From contig CAJWQX010000089.1 of assembly GCA_913045265.1 (NCBI GenBank), forward strand, positions 1-7,173: DNA of 7,173 nucleotides, read 5' to 3'. Both the position numbers and the translations under genes were made by a program. The notes under the pieces are model-generated. The model made no database searches and was not told the origin of the DNA. It saw nothing but the letters and a program-made list of their open reading frames with translations. This DNA comes from UBA11889 sp002313255 (GTDB lineage: Bacteria; Pseudomonadota; Gammaproteobacteria; Pseudomonadales; Azotimanducaceae). Shown in pieces: positions 7,111 to 7,173 of this stretch (positions are counted from its first letter, which is position 1; each line of letters begins with the position of its first letter).

Positions 7111-7173
7111 GTGGCGCTCGCCAGCCTAGATGATTATTTCCCCGACTGGAAAGAGCGTGAAGCGCTCGCCGAA
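7111..7173 (+). CDS. gap: Probable glyceraldehyde-3-phosphate dehydrogenase, long gammaproteobacterial type, first 21 codons only
   Basis: The frame begins at a GTG with a well-placed AAGGA and reads to the right edge. The visible residues include LDDYFPDWKEREALAE, which I recognise from memory as the N-terminal extension of the long (about 450-490 residue) GAPDH proteins of Pseudomonas and relatives, which start their NAD-binding Rossmann fold only after this segment. The family interconverts glyceraldehyde-3-phosphate and 1,3-bisphosphoglycerate with NAD(P). Neither the Rossmann motif nor the catalytic Cys is inside the window, so the function rests on a short match plus context: in Pseudomonas this gene is next to mfd, which is the left neighbour here once the kor operon is set aside. 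It is codirectional with korB, 168 bp downstream, and may have its own promoter. Confidence 0.6.
   Translation, partial: MALASLDDYFPDWKEREALAE

Overview
The window (roughly half G+C, few gaps, operon-style overlaps) looks like a bacterial chromosome, most likely a gammaproteobacterium. The assignment rests on gammaproteobacteria-like Mfd sequence on the minus strand at the left and on what looks like the N-terminus of the long gammaproteobacterial glyceraldehyde-3-phosphate dehydrogenase at the right edge. From memory, mfd and this gap gene are direct divergent neighbours in Pseudomonas. No species can be named from the sequence alone. There are no RNA genes, CRISPR arrays or mobile elements that I can see.

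Layout. Positions 1-2141 (minus strand) hold the first ~713 codons of mfd, the transcription-repair coupling factor; the gene runs off the left edge just after translocase motif I. A 147-bp divergent intergenic region (2142-2288) carries two short inverted repeats and no convincing consensus promoter. Positions 2289-6942 (plus strand) hold a tight three-gene operon: a GltD-like flavoprotein with C-terminal ferredoxin motifs (korC-type), a fused gamma+alpha subunit of a 2-oxoacid oxidoreductase (korA-type), and its thiamine-diphosphate/[4Fe-4S] beta subunit (korB-type). Both junctions are ATGA stop/start overlaps. Positions 6943-7110 are a 168-bp spacer with no gene I can support. A GTG-started reading frame with a good Shine-Dalgarno begins at 7111 and is cut by the right edge after 21 codons; it is probably gap.

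How the genes work together. KorA and KorB should form the catalytic core that oxidatively decarboxylates a 2-oxoacid with CoA to an acyl-CoA. KorC, with FAD- and NAD(P)H-type Rossmann motifs plus several Fe-S cysteine sets, should carry the electrons between the core and NADP(+) and/or ferredoxin. This matches in architecture the KorABC 2-oxoglutarate:NADP+ oxidoreductase described from Azoarcus evansii and the related Thauera system. The substrate (2-oxoglutarate rather than pyruvate or another 2-oxoacid) is an inference. The most interesting point is this self-contained low-potential redox module sitting between two housekeeping genes.
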